A DNA stretch of 64,000 nucleotides from Ananas comosus. Lineage: Eukaryota; Streptophyta; Magnoliopsida; Poales; Bromeliaceae. This document shows, piece by piece, positions 1 to 12,429 of the stretch (position 1 is the first letter of the stretch; every line of letters starts with the position of its first letter). Position numbers and translations under genes: made by a program. The DNA lies in NCBI RefSeq assembly GCF_001540865.1, contig NC_033632.1:3931082-3995081 (forward strand), given 5' to 3'. The notes beneath the pieces were generated by a model. That model searched no databases. It was not told the origin of the DNA and saw nothing but the letters and a program-made list of their open reading frames with translations.

Positions 1-299
1 CTTTTTTCTTTTTTTTTAATGCTTCATGATGTTACATAGGAAGTATATATGTGTTCATGACATGCATGTATGTCATGCATGCCACATGCATGCATGATGC
101 ATCGATCATGAGTACCAAAGGGACGTAAGGACATGAGTTAAAAAAAGAAAAATATAGAAAAAAAGAAAAAAAAAGAGTCCACAGAGCGCAATAATTCATG
201 TTATGCTATGTGCTAACTTAATTTCCATGTTTCAATTTATGAAGGTAATGTCATATCTACTTTCATTGGGAAAAAAAAAAAAAAATTCAATCTTAGCCT

Positions 300-1440
300 C
301 CTTAAAAAAAAAAAAAAAAATTTATAGGAAACCAAACTAGCAGCACTAGTAGGACTAGCGGAACTAGGAGCAGGACTATCAGCATTAGGAGCATTGGAGT
401 GACTAGGAGTAGCAATTCCGCTCGCTGTTTGCGAGCTAGCTCGTGTGAGCTCGAGATCGAATCGTTCTTTTGGTAAACTAGTCGAATACGAGCTGAATTT
501 TTCAGCTCGTTTAATAAACAAGCTGAACGTGAGCTGGAATCAACTTGCTCGTGTTCGGCTCGATAACAGCTCGAATACATATATTTTATGAGAAATGATT
601 TGCTACTTTACTTATTTTATATAAGATAAAAAAGATCTTAACCGTTGATTAATGAAAGTTAAAAATATTATTTCATTAAGTAGTAGGTTAAAAGGTTATT
701 TCATATGAGAGTACTTTTGTAATTAAACTAGACAAAATTTTAAGAAAGTTTTGATTAATTTTCCAAATTTAGCATTAATTTTGTATTAATTTAAGCATTA
801 ATTTAATATTTGATTGATATCCCAAATTTTAGGCATTAATTTTAGAAATTTTAGACTTCTTCTAATTTATGCATTAATTTAAATTTAAATTTTAGACATT
901 TTAGAAATAGTAATATTTCTAAATATATTGAATTTAAATATTTAATATTTAACTTTAAAAATTTAAATTTAAATAAGGAAATTTTATGTTACTATTTTAA
1001 CAAATTTAATGTTGATAATAACGAATTCAATAAGTTTAATTTGTTTAAGAAACTTTTAAATGACTCTGGTTTAGATATTAATTTTTTATCACAAACTTAA
1101 AAAAAAATTTGAATGTATATATATATATATATATTTATTTATTATTTGATTTTTAGAAGAAAAAAAATACAAAGTTGAACTCAATTATAAAAGAACTCAT
1201 TTATACGTAAAATTTCAACCATCAGATCAAAATTAAATAGGTAAGATTTTATAAATTTATTTTTTTTATATATATCCGATCTGTTGGCCAACTCGTAAGA
1301 CAGCTCGTGTTCGACTCGTCTATTAACGAGTCAAACACGACCTAAGTTTTTTAATTCGATATTTTAACGAGTCAATTTGTGTTCGGCTCGTCTATTAAAC
1401 AAGCACTCGTGTTGGGCTCGTTGAAACCCCCAGTAAGAAC
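300..1440. repeat. CGAGC-rich dispersed repeat, two blocks
   Basis: Two GC-richer blocks (about 421-575 and 1285-1430) sit in very AT-rich DNA and share the word CGTGTTCGGCTCG plus inverted forms such as AACGAGC. The motif AGCTCGTGTTCGGCTCG is typical of dispersed plant repeats. The two blocks could be the ends of one element of about 1 kb or separate fragments. The DNA between them is AT-rich with no coding signal. No target duplication was found, so limits are approximate. Confidence 0.4.
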
Positions 1441-1689
1441 AAAGATAAGAACAAGGCGGTAGGTGAGCTGATCAGCACGGAAGCTTGGCATCAAATGCAA
1501 ATTTTGGACAGTTTTTTTGGACTGCAGGAGCGAGTGGGAAACGGGGATCAGAACTGGCAGCCTGAGCCTGAGCCTGAGCATGCCGACGATCTCGTATTCT
1601 CGTATACGTGATCCCTCGGACATTTATTTATTTATTTATAATCAATAGTTAATGATCGATAATAATCAGAACCTGCATGGGTCGGCTCA

Positions 1690-1891
1690 TTTTGATAGAT
1701 TAATTTTTTTTAACAAAAAAAAAAGAAAGTTAATATCTATTTTTGTAAAATCTTAAAACTAATTAATTTTTTTTATACAAATTGGTCTAATTTTTTAAGA
1801 TGAATTTATGTGTTAATTAACTAGAAGAAAAAAAAATTTATTTTCTCTCCCTCTCCTCTCCTCTCCTCTCCTCTCCCATTTTCTAAGGCCA

Positions 1892-1937
<46 letters not shown>

Positions 1938-1946
1938 CCTACCCAC

Positions 1947-1991
<45 letters not shown>

Positions 1992-2122
1992 CCTTCCTCA
2001 CCAGCACTCTCTCTCCTCCCTCCCTACCCACATACACGCGCGTACACACACTCTCTCTCACCCCCTCTCCCCACCCGCACATACACACACACTCTCTCTT
2101 GAGTTTTGTGCACGTGGGGAGA

Positions 2123-2167
<45 letters not shown>

Positions 2168-2222
2168 TGTGTGTGTACTGTGGGTGGGGAGGGAGGAGAG
2201 AGAGTGCCGGTGAGGAGGGGGC

Positions 2223-2260
<38 letters not shown>

Positions 2261-2490
2261 GTGCGTGCATGGGCATGGGTGGGGAGGAGAGAGAAAGAGG
2301 GAGAGAGAGTGGCCTTGGAAAATGGAAGAGGCCGGAGAGAATGAAAAAATAATAATTTTTCTTTTCTAATGACCACATTAATTCATATAAAAATTATTAA
2401 TTTATCTTTTTTTTTAAATTCATCTCATTTAGATTAATTTTTTTTATTAAAAAAAGACTAGATTGAAAATAAAAAATTTTCAATGAGACT
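1690..2490. repeat. Large foldback element with purine/pyrimidine microsatellite arms
   Basis: The left arm (CT-rich, including long CT runs between 1897 and 1988) is the reverse complement of the right arm (GA-rich, 2128-2330). Non-repetitive sequence confirms the pairing: CTAAGGCCACTCTC near 1885 matches GAGAGTGGCCTTGG near 2306, and CTCACCAGCACTCTCTC near 1997 matches GAGAGAGTGCCGGTGAG near 2200. AT-rich flanks outside the microsatellites also pair approximately. The centre is near 2105. The apparent ORFs across it are only frames through CT/GA repeats. Confidence 0.65.
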
Positions 2491-3781
2491 AGATATGGCA
2501 TTACCCCTATTTTTTGCTCCAAATTGTGATGTTGCATGCAAGATCTTTAAATTGAACTTGAATTCGGGTAAATATAAATATTAAATACATCATTCTTTAT
2601 TGGTATTATTATTAATTTATTCCTATTTAATTCAAATCTAACTTTTCAGCTCTATCAAAATATTTCGCGTCCAGATGTAAAAAAATATTAAATATAAATA
2701 TTACAAATATGATTCTCTACTGGCTTAAATTTTTAGAGAATTAGGATTGTTTTATTTAATTTAACGTATTAAAGTAATAGTTGTTTGAATAATATGTAAT
2801 TCTGGTTCGAGGCCTTTTCTTAATCATGCTTATTGGAACAGTATTTTTGCAAAAGCTTACAAAATATATTCCTACTTAACTACTAGATAAAGAGTCCTTT
2901 AAAAACAAAAAAAAAAAAAAAAAATTGATGATCCTAAAAATTTCTCCACAAACACTTCTTCTCCGCGTTGCTTTTTGGAGATTTCGATGTTAATTTATGA
3001 GTTGAATTTTAAATTAATCCAAACTACTCTTTTCATGCTTAAACTTAAAAGCCTAATTAATTTTCACACTATATGTGGGACAAATGTTTAAGCTACCACA
3101 GAACATGGCCTGCGTGGTTTTTCCTGACACAGGTCCTGCACCGTTGGAACCCCCAAGACCAAGCATTTTGGCCTCCAAAAAAACCCACTTATATATAGTG
3201 TTAATTAAAAAGAATAATTAAGAAATAAAAAAATTTAAAAAATGTTAAAAAGTTCATAAATCAGGTACGCCACATCAACCGTAAACTGCACTATTATCTT
3301 ATCTCTTACTTCAATTTTTGCTATCCAGTTTGCTAGCTCGAGTAGAGTGTTTCCATAAGCAAAGAAGACGTGGATTTTTATTGAAGGTGAATTTGAATTG
3401 AGATACGAACCTCCGAATATATATAGAAGCTTAATTTTGCTACTTCTACTTCCGCTACAAAGAGAAATGGTTAGATGAATATATATATTTTACTAATTGA
3501 AGATACTATTTCTAAAAGCACTCTTAGGCAGTATCACGATATATGTTACACTCTAGCTAGAGCAACAGCAGATAGATTTTTGAGTTTCAATATATAGCTT
3601 TTAAGATTGACAGATAAAAGTAAAGATAAGATTGACGACAGATTATTTACACAGATTACAAATCACAACTGACTTAGTAGGACATATTCTAAGCAATGTC
3701 CCCACCACACAACNTTAAGATCAACACTTGCCCATTTCTTTCTCCCATGCATTTGCCTTCCTCCCCATCTACACCTCTTCT

Positions 3782-3785
<4 letters not shown>
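2491..3785. other. Intergenic region upstream of the HLH gene
   Basis: AT-rich DNA with no convincing coding segment. It holds a poly-A run near 2909-2925 and one N at 3714. The last 300 bp, up to the CT tract, are the likely proximal promoter and leader of the PRE/ILI gene at 4017. No transposon with clear ends was recognised here. Confidence 0.4.

Positions 3786-3829
<44 letters not shown>
3786..3829 (+). repeat. (CT)22 microsatellite in promoter/5' leader of the HLH gene
   Basis: An uninterrupted CT run about 190 bp upstream of the HLH start codon. CT/GA tracts near plant transcription starts can bind GAGA-binding BBR/BPC proteins. A regulatory role here is inference from position only. 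Confidence 0.6.
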
Positions 3830-3830
<1 letters not shown>

Positions 3831-4016
3831 TCAATACTCTTCTTCCATACCTCACCTCACTCTCTCTTGTCTCTCAAAACCTAGCTGGTTCACACTCTCT
3901 CTATTACTTGCTTACTATATATCTCTTGCTTAGGTACTTCACTCCCTTCAAACTCTATCTAGTTCATCACTAGTTACTCAACCTACACTAAAACACCACA
4001 TTCTTCATTGACAAAG

Positions 4017-4533
4017 ATGTCAAGTCGGAGGTCGCGATCACGACAGTCGAGCTCGTCGCGAATCACCGAAGAGCAGATCAACGATCTCGTGTCCAAGTTG
4101 CAATCGCTTCTCCCCGAAGCTCGCATTAGGAGCAACGATAGGGTATATAAGTTTCTAGTTAACCCAACTTACAGAGAAAAAAAAAAAATATCTATCAGAT
4201 GCGTCTGAATGAGACCAATTTGACAGATCTTGTGTGCGTGTGTGTGTGGTGTGTGTATGTGTGTTTCCACTGCAACTTTTCCTATAGTTTTCCTCAACCT
4301 TATTTTACTCTTGCTTAGCTTAATATATATTGCAATATCGCTTGCTAATTACCAGAGTTATATATTCTTCTTCAATGTAGGTTTCCGCGGCTAAAGTGTT
4401 GCAAGAAACTTGCAACTATATTAGGGGCTTGCATCGCGAGGTCGACGACCTGAGCGAGAGGCTCTCGGAGTTGCTCGCCACCACCGACATGAGCAGTGCT
4501 CAAGCCGCGATCATCCGTAGCTTGCTCATGTAA
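4017..4533 (+). CDS. PRE/ILI-type atypical HLH protein (paclobutrazol-resistance family), 92 aa
   Basis: Two exons, 4017-4142 and 4381-4533, joined in phase 0 at a GT-AG intron of 238 bp, give 92 residues. The protein starts [10 protein letters not shown], carries a helix-loop-helix from about residue 17 ([20 protein letters not shown]) through [19 protein letters not shown], and ends AAIIRSLLM. That end, the length and the intron position are those of the PRE/ILI family. There is no basic DNA-binding region, so by family knowledge it acts by heterodimerising with and sequestering other bHLH proteins. It promotes cell elongation downstream of brassinosteroid and gibberellin in the nucleus and cytoplasm. 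The ATG at 4017 is chosen because it gives the canonical N terminus. The exact paralogue within the family cannot be assigned. A CT microsatellite lies in the leader or promoter. Confidence 0.95.
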
Positions 4534-5600
4534 AATCGATCATTTTCCTAGAGTGACTAGGCTAGTAGATGAAAAAAAAAAATTAGGTGTTTATGTGCTT
4601 GGTTAATTTGCTGTGTTAACTACAAGATGTGTTCATAAGCACTCTTGGTTTGGTTGTAGCTTATTAATTACTTAGACTTGTCTTTCACCACCTTTGGTTG
4701 ATGTACTATTAAGCCAATGCTTGAATATCCTTCTCTTCTTCTTCTTTTTGTGCAAATGCATGCACCTATGAGCTAAATTTTTTGTTTTAATTAATATTGT
4801 AAGAGTGGTATGAGCCCCATAACTTTTATTCTTTTGGTCTAACACTACTCCAAGTTTAATGGCTTGTTGTGCTTTTGATGAGAGTAGGGGGGAGTTTCGA
4901 GAGATTCTATAACATTGTCTCGATTGAAGACATAGTACTGTAGATTATTACTAGTATATTTATAGAGTTAGACTCGAATACTTCTTGAAGTAAATGCGCA
5001 TCGTTCTCAGTAATGCAGAATCCGAGTCGATGATTGACACTAATAAATACGACTTAAGCAACTTAAATTTTCTACAAATTAAACTGCATGATTTTAAATA
5101 TCATTTATCTAGTGATCAAGCGGTTTTAAATTCATGTTTTATTAGCCATAAAAAAATTGTTAGTTCCAGACAAATAATGTTATAAAATTATAAAATTCGA
5201 AAGATAAGAAATTTAAATAACCTACGCATCAAGTTTAACAGTAGGAATCGTCGAGTCGAAAATCTATAGCCCGAAACGATGTGAAAGTTAACGGCCTCGT
5301 TTATTTCTAAAAGTATTCTAGAAAGTGGCAATGTTTCATATTGATGTAAAATATAGTTGGGTCCCTTTGTTGAGATACTATATATACATATATTATTTGT
5401 GAAGAGGAGATCTTAATATCTATTAGTAATGAATAATATGACAAAAACAAATATGAAATATCTCCCTGGTGACAGTTTGAGATTCTTTCCTTTATATATT
5501 GCCAGCTCAGAAATAAGAGGCTAGTTTGTTTCTTGGGCACTTGCAAAGTACATTTGATCATTAATTAATAAGATAAATTAAGCAAGCTATATAGATTTTA
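4534..5600. other. Downstream region of the HLH gene
   Basis: Contains the 3' untranslated region of the HLH gene (the first 200-300 bp) and then AT-rich DNA. No gene, RNA or element with clear ends was seen. Small ORFs here have no recognisable similarity. Confidence 0.4.
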
Positions 5601-5604
5601 GGTG

Positions 5605-6655
5605 AAAATGTACATAACTTATCTGAATTAAATATAAGACCATTTTACTTTGCCTATCAAATCTTTCAAAAATTTGATTTTGCTGTACGATCTTTCAATT
5701 TGTTTGAGTTGAGACAGCCAACAATACTTTTGTTGGGAATTTGGTACTCGCCCCGGTACCGGATCTCGTGAATCCGCAACCCGCTCCGATACCGACTGCT
5801 GTGGATCCGGTATCGATTGTTGGGATTCCGCAACGGAAGCGTCGAATCGGGTTTTTACTATAAACCCGTCTCCTCAGCAAAAGTTGATACAATCATAAAA
5901 GAGAGAAAAAACCAAAACAGAAAATATGCGGGTAAAATAAGATTCATTAGATAAAAAAAAATTATACCTGATTCCTCTTCTACAACCCTAATCCTCTTTT
6001 TGAATCTTTTCTACCCTTCTCTCGTCTTCTATAAACCCACAAAGAAGACCTCTCCGCGTGCACCCGTGCACAAGGTGCACTAAAATAACTCTCTCTCTCT
6101 TTTTCTCTCTCTGGTACGACACCCAATGGTTCCAGCCGTACTACCCTCAAAAAAGAGAGCCACAATGCTTATTTATAATGCTCAACTTAAAACGTACCAC
6201 AATCCTAATATATTTAGGATTCATACTTTAATTAATATCTAAATCTATTTTAATCAATCTCTAATAGATTTAAATATTAATCCTAATCTAGTTAGATTTA
6301 TCCTCTAATTAATATTTAAATCTTAATTTATCTCAAACAGATTTAAATATTAATTCTTATCCAAATAGAATTTAACTACAAATCTAACCAAATCCTAACA
6401 ACTTTGACTTCAAAATATGATCAAAGTACTATAAATGCGTTGTTTATCTTTACAGGTTTAATCAGTATAGTTTATGTGACTCTCGTAATTATAAATTTAT
6501 TAAAGTAAATATTAGCTTAAATTTTAAAACCAAAATGCCGTTTACTAACTCGAATCAAACAAATTAAAAGGTTGGGTAGTAAAATCAAAGTTTTGAAAAT
6601 TAAAATAGCTGATTCAAATTGTTCTATAGTTTAGGTAAGTTCTATACATTTTTAC
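5605..6655. mobile_element. F4 inverted-repeat element (MITE-like), split by a solo LTR
   Basis: The left arm (about 5605-5725, containing ACATAACTTATCTGAATT, then GATCTTTCAATTTGTTTGAG) is the inverse of the right arm (about 6545-6655, with CAAACAAATTAAAAGGTTGGG and TTTAGGTAAGTTCTATACAT). The two halves are separated by the LTR at 5731-6400. A second, uninterrupted copy is at about 43995-44350. It has no coding capacity. Confidence 0.65.
5731..6400 (-). mobile_element. Solo LTR of a retrotransposon, 670 bp
   Basis: The segment begins TGTTGGGA and ends TCCTAACA, giving short inverted LTR termini TG...CA. It is bracketed by a perfect 5-bp target duplication ACTTT (5726-5730 and 6401-6405). No internal domain, primer-binding site or second LTR is present, so it is a solo LTR left by LTR-LTR recombination. 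On the minus strand a TATAAATA box is found near 6170, which suggests that orientation. The size and termini suit Ty1-copia, but superfamily is inferred. It inserted into an older F4 element. Confidence 0.85.
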
Positions 6656-6659
6656 CTAT

Positions 6660-9282
6660 ATTGTTTTTATTGAGTTAATTGGCTTTGCGCATTTATCAAT
6701 GAACTCAAGTAGCTAATTAAAGGTTCAATTTAATCATGTTTTAATAAATGAAATCAGAACAATTAATGGCTAATTACTAGTTGAGCAAGGAAGTTCAACA
6801 AGAATTTTTAACTTAACTAATTGAGTAAATCCAATAGAAAAAAATTAATAGAAATCAAGGGGGTGCTAGCAATAATAACAAAAAAGTAAAGTTGAGGGGT
6901 CTATTTCAAAATGGCCTATAAGTATAGTTGAAAAGTAGTTTAAATCTTTAAGATCTATTTTTAAGAAAAAGTAAAAAAAGAAAAAGAATACTAATGAAAA
7001 GAGAAATAATTAATTAAGAAATTAATAGAAAATCAAATTCATTGATTATAATAAACTCACCAAACTTGTTCTGCAGTAATGTAGTAATTAATGCATGTAC
7101 TTTTGTGTCAATTATTACATATCCAGTACAATGTTGTGCTCACTTGTGTATGTTATTATATGTGACTTGTGTAGTAATATTATTCCTACACATGACATTA
7201 GATAGGTAGAGGAAAAATAATAAAAAATAAATAGTCTCAAAATTCAAAATGAAACTAATAAACAACCGAATGATCGTCAATACTTTTCGATCGGCAAATA
7301 CAGAAGTATATCTCCTTGTTGATTAAGTGCTCGAAATTTTTATACCAGATCCCGAAATAGACGCAACGAAATTCATACGCGAATTATGGGGCTTTATTTA
7401 ATTATTTATGTCCATGTTTATATACCATTTATCTAACTAGATCTTATCAAGGACACTTATTGACCATATGAAAAGAACATTAAATTTGATTCTCGTCCTT
7501 TTCACTTTTGTGAGTTTTTATTGAGTCAAGAGAAATGCTGAGCACTGTACGAGTGATAAAGTTGAGAGCCAAAGCAGTGTACTTTGATATAGCATTTAAC
7601 CTTACATGCCGTACATATTAATGTTAGAACAAGACACTTTGGTCACACCACGTATACATTATAAAGTCCACTTAATTACAGAGAAAAAGAAAAAATTTAA
7701 AAAGATTAGAATTTCAAAGTAAGAATTATTAGATGGAGGCAAAATAATGAATGCGTGACACGTGTCCATTAAAATTTTATTCATATTTTTAAGATATATA
7801 TTTTCTATATTGTGCTATTCTAACGGGACGAATTTGCGAGGACCCTATAAATCTTTGATGAAGAGGGGGGGACCCACATGCATAGTGGGCCTCCCCTTCA
7901 TCGAAGGTTTCCCGATTTGGCAAGCTAATTCAGCTCTTTGAATAGATAAATTTTTATTTTTTTATTTATTTCTGTAGAATCGATTTTGTAGATAACAAGT
8001 TACTATTTAAACATCTTCATTTCTAATATGTCATAGATTTATATGTATAATTTTCTACATCGGCTATAAGTCACTTCTTAAGAGTAGTTTGTCGATGCCG
8101 TCCTCGGCAAGCTATAGGTGCTGAGTTCAAATTAATCCCCGGCCTTAGGCGGAAAATGAGTGTGTGTGTAATTTACGGAGATCTTCAGATAATGCAATTA
8201 TAAAAAAAATAAAAAAAATCAATCGTCTCTCTATTAGCTCTCCAAATAGCGCTTGTTGGATGGTCCAATATTCAACATGCACGTGAATAAAAGTATTAAG
8301 ACTATTTATGAGCACTTTCTTATCGGATAGAGAGCGAAATATACAGATGCAAAAGTTTGAATGAAATCTCGATTGGTATCATGTGGGCTCTGGGCTTCGT
8401 TACAAATATTATGCAAATGCTCCACTTGAAACTATACGTGCTGTGAGAAAATATAATAAAAAAAATTTCTATTTGTTTTCGTTTAGAAAAGTACGACTTT
8501 ATATGCGTTCGCCCCAACTCCTTTTGGCCCAATAGCCCGCAATTTGAAAACGGGCCTAAAGGCTTCATTTTGGAATTGCAGAGATATTGCATTATGTGCG
8601 GTGAGAAATTACTCACTTATTTTCGTACGTAATATTACGTTGCGTATATTGCAATAAATCGATTACGACATATTTTTTATGGTTCAACAAAAAAATGAAA
8701 AAGCATATCTCCACATAAAGTTTTGCCCCCTCGCGACGCCAATTAACGGCCCTGTTTCACAAAATGGAAAGAAGGCCCAAGAGCGCATTTTCCTTCTCTC
8801 TATTGGGCCACATAACTTGGCCCACTAAAAATTGGGCTTTCTCAGTATATCTTTATTAGGGTTTTCTAATATTTTAAGATAAAAGAAATTACCGAGCGGG
8901 GTTACGTGATTTTTTAAGATTGAGGGGTTAAACTGTAAAGTGTTATATCTATCCAACTAGCTATATTTTATGCATTTTAGCCCTTTAGAAAATATTTCTT
9001 TTATTTTCGGCCACAAATTCGGCCCATTAATAGTTGGACTTCAATTGTCTCTCATAAAAGGAGTTAAATAATAAAAAACAAGAAATTTTAGCGGGTCTTC
9101 CGTATAATTTTTAATATTTGAGGGTGGAAAACTGCAAAATGAGAATATTGGCTTTCCAATCCAAATACCAAACTAAACCAAACCAAATACGATATAATTT
9201 TGCTCGATTGATTTATTTTTGGTTCGGTTTGATTTTGAAAGTTTCTAAATTTCAGTTTGGTTGACAAATTTCTCAATTGAAC
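6660..9282. other. AT-rich intergenic region
   Basis: No gene recognised. A G-box-like ACACGTGT sits near 7757. The stretch 8090-8210 looks like a degenerate short retroelement (a GAGTTCAAAT box followed by an A-rich tail) but is too eroded to call. ORFs here match no family I know. Confidence 0.35.
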
Positions 9283-9283
9283 N

Positions 9284-9347
<64 letters not shown>
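9284..9347. repeat. (TA)n microsatellite next to a single N
   Basis: A pure TA run of about 64 bp, followed by GTGTGTGTG, adjoins an N at 9283. Its true length is probably not resolved in the assembly. Confidence 0.8.
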
Positions 9348-9357
<10 letters not shown>

Positions 9358-9359
9358 TT

Positions 9360-10480
9360 CATAAATTTATACTCAATAAATAAATTTTTCTTAAACTTTT
9401 CAAAATTTTTAAAAAAATTGAGAAAAATTCTCAAAAGTATATGAAACTTTACTGAATAGATCCGTAAAATTAAGGGGTCTTTTTCGAAATAAAATATAGC
9501 TGTGGAATTTTCACTTCTAATTTCGTGGCTTTAATTTGTAAAGTAATTATTCGTATACAGTTTGGTTGGCTTGGTTTTTAGAACAGCTTTACTAATCAGA
9601 AAAGTTGCCAACAAATGTTTGACCAAAGTAATTTTGAAGCTCTTTTCATGACGAAAGCTTTTTAAGCTAAGAAATAAAAGTTCTAATTTGAATCTTTTAC
9701 CTTGCAACGAAAAAATATAATCTATTCACGGATATTATAGTACTGAAATATCGGTCTTTGGCAATTGACATGCAACACCGCTTAAATTGCACTTATATAT
9801 ACAAAAACTTCAACTAGCTATATAGCATAGTCGCGCTTCTGGCCTATTTGGTGTTACTATAGTATATAATATTGAATGAAGTATTGTTTGAGTAGAACTG
9901 GACAGAAAAATACTGCATTAAACACTCAACTCAATAGCTTGAACTTTGCAGTGCCATTAGAAACTTCAACTCATTGCGAACCTCTAAAACTTACTTTATG
10001 CTCCCAGATATGGTGATGCGCGCTCTAATTTTTTTTGTCAGCGAAAGACTCTAACAGGGGTAACTGCAACTGAAAACAATAGCAATACATAAGTCGGACC
10101 AAACATGAGCACGCACTGCATATGTTTGGTGTTGTTGCATGGTGCATGCAGTGTTGCCCAGTTAAGCGGTCTTTAGTAAGAGCTACGAGAAGAAGCACTA
10201 TATTAGCAAAATCCACATCCAGTTGCTTCTGTTTGCTGCAGAAGTGGTTGCTCGATCCTATTCGATTTTCTTTTCGCTGCAGCTAAAGGCAGAAACAAAA
10301 GCGTTGGATGAAACCAACATGCATGCTCTTAATTTGCTTGATTAAGAAAGATAAAAGAGCAAAACAAATGCAGGTAAAGAGAATAAATAAATCTAAGAAA
10401 AGGTAAGAAAACAAAGCATTTATTTATAATTAATGTGGCTAAACCATGCATCTACTTACTACAAATATATATATATATAT
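9360..10480. other. Intergenic region without recognised features
   Basis: AT-rich. No gene, RNA or bounded element was identified. It ends in a TA run (10466-10480) where the MITE cluster begins. Confidence 0.35.
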
Positions 10481-11000
10481 GAGTGCGGCTAGTATGCTTA
10501 TGGAAGCCTTTGTTTTCAATGTTGGGACTTTCGAATCGACGATCGGCTCCGTTAGACTTGATCTAGAGTATTTGAAGTACCTAGAAAATAAATTTTGCGA
10601 TTTTTCGATATCATTTGCCTAGTGATCGAAGGGGCTCAAAATCAACGGCTGAAAATAAAAATCTCACAAAATGTGATGCTATAACATTAAAAATTTAGAT
10701 CAAAGATATTAATCTTATTTTATATAGTATAAAGAATTTTCTAACAAAATTTTACGTGATTTGGATATTTCTACACCGTTAAACTTGCAACCGGCTCACC
10801 ACGGCCATTAAAATTATTAATTTTGAGCCCCTTTTGAATCACTAGGCAAATGATATCGAAAAATCACAAAATTTATTTTCTAGGTACTTCAAATACTGTA
10901 GATCAACTCTTAACGGAGCCGATCGTCGATTCGAAGTCTGAACATCGAAAACAATTTGAAGCACAGAGCCTCCGTGCTTCCATAAGCACTACGATCAAAC
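10481..11000. mobile_element. F1 long-inverted-repeat MITE, copy 1
   Basis: The left arm starts GAGTGCGGCTAGTATGCTTA and runs through TTCGAATCGACGATCGGCTC and GATATCATTTGCCTAGTGAT. The right arm repeats these in reverse complement, ending near 11000. (TA)n tracts lie on both sides. No protein is encoded. Other F1 copies are near 13873, 32917 and 38318. Confidence 0.8.
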
Positions 11001-11004
11001 TATA

Positions 11005-11048
<44 letters not shown>

Positions 11049-11054
11049 TATATA

Positions 11055-11590
11055 GGCCATGCTATTATACTATTATGAGTATTGGAGCTCTCGTACTCAT
11101 AAGTTGTTTTTAATGATGGAGTTCCGAATCGACGATCCACTCTGTTAAATATGATCTAGAATATTTGAAATTTATAGAAAATAAATTCGTAAATTTTCGA
11201 AATCCTAAAAAGTCCATCAAGTGGGCATAAAATGAACTGTCAAAATCGAAGAACGTCTTAAAAAAGGATATCGCGATCCTTCAATTCAAGATCGGAGTTT
11301 ATGATCCTATCTATGTAGTGAATAGAATTTTCTATCAAAAATTCAACAATTCCGATTCTTTTACACCGTTAAACTAGCAAGTATTCCATACCACTGTTAA
11401 AAATTATCAAATTTGTGACCTCTTGATGCGTAAGGTAAATGATGTCGAAAAATTATAAAATTTGATTTCTAAAGATTTAAATGCTGTAAATAACGTTTAA
11501 CGGTGTGGATCGTCGATTCGGAACTCTATCATCGAAAACAACTTATGAGTACGAGAGGCGATCGTACTCATAATAGTTAGTAGCCGACCC
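11055..11590. mobile_element. F1-related MITE (variant with TATGAGTA/TACTCATA ends)
   Basis: The left arm (TATTATGAGTATTGGAGCTC, then CGAATCGACGATC) pairs with the right arm (GATCGTCGATTCGGAACTC, then TGAGTACGAGAGGCGATCG). The internal layout is that of F1, but the outer sequence differs, so it is a separate subfamily. It is flanked by the TA tract of the previous copy. Confidence 0.7.
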
Positions 11591-12405
11591 ATTTTGAGAT
11601 TTTGATCATAGGCAAATGATATCTGAAAAATCACAAAATTTATTTTCTAGGTACTACAGAATATCTAGATCGATCTCTCAACAGGAGCCGATCGTCGATT
11701 CAAAAGTCTGAAACATCGAAAACACATTTGGAAGCACAGAGGCCTCCGTGCTTCCATAACATACACTATCAGACGTACTATTATATAATATATATATTAT
11801 ATTACCTGCATATAGTAGTATATATTACATATGAGAATAGGCATGTCTAGTTAATACTATTATGAGTATTGGAGTCTTTCGTATCATAAGTTGTTTTAGA
11901 TGATGGAGCTTCCGAATCTGACGATCACTCGTTAAATATGATCATAGAATATATTTGAAATTTATACGAAAATAATTTCGTTAAATTTCGAAATCCTAAT
12001 AATAGTCCCATCAAGTGGGCATGAAAATGAACGTCAAAATCGAACGAACGTCTTAAAAAAGGAATTGACGGATCCGTTCAATTTCAAGATGAGATTATAT
12101 GTCTTATTATGGTTAGTGAATAGAATTTTCTTATAAAAAATATCAAAATTTCCGATCTCTTTGTATACCGTTAAAACTAGCAGTGATTTCCAACCGATCT
12201 TAAAAATTATCAAATTTTGTAGACTCTTGATGCGTAAGGTAAATGATGTGAAAAATTGATAAAATTTGATTTCAAAACAGTTAAATGCCTGTAAAATTAA
12301 CGTTTAACGGTGTGGTATCGTCGATTCGGAAGGTCTATCATCCGAAACAAACTTCTGAGTTAACGGAGGGGATCGTACTGCACTATAGTATAGTGAGTCG
12401 ACCCA
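11591..12405. repeat. Error-rich second copy of the preceding 0.8 kb
   Basis: This block reproduces about 10828-11590 in the same order (right arm of F1 copy 1, TA tract, then the whole variant MITE) but with many scattered 1-2 base insertions and losses. For example GAACATCGAAAACAATTTG has become GAAACATCGAAAACACATTTG. The pattern looks more like uncorrected long-read sequence than evolutionary drift. See findings. Confidence 0.65.
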
Positions 12406-12429
12406 GTTTAGAGAGAGCATGAGCGAGAA

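Noticed and set aside
1939..2378. ORFs of 60-145 residues on both strands
   Set aside because: They are frames through CT/GA microsatellites in the foldback (Leu-Ser or Arg-Glu runs) with no protein similarity.
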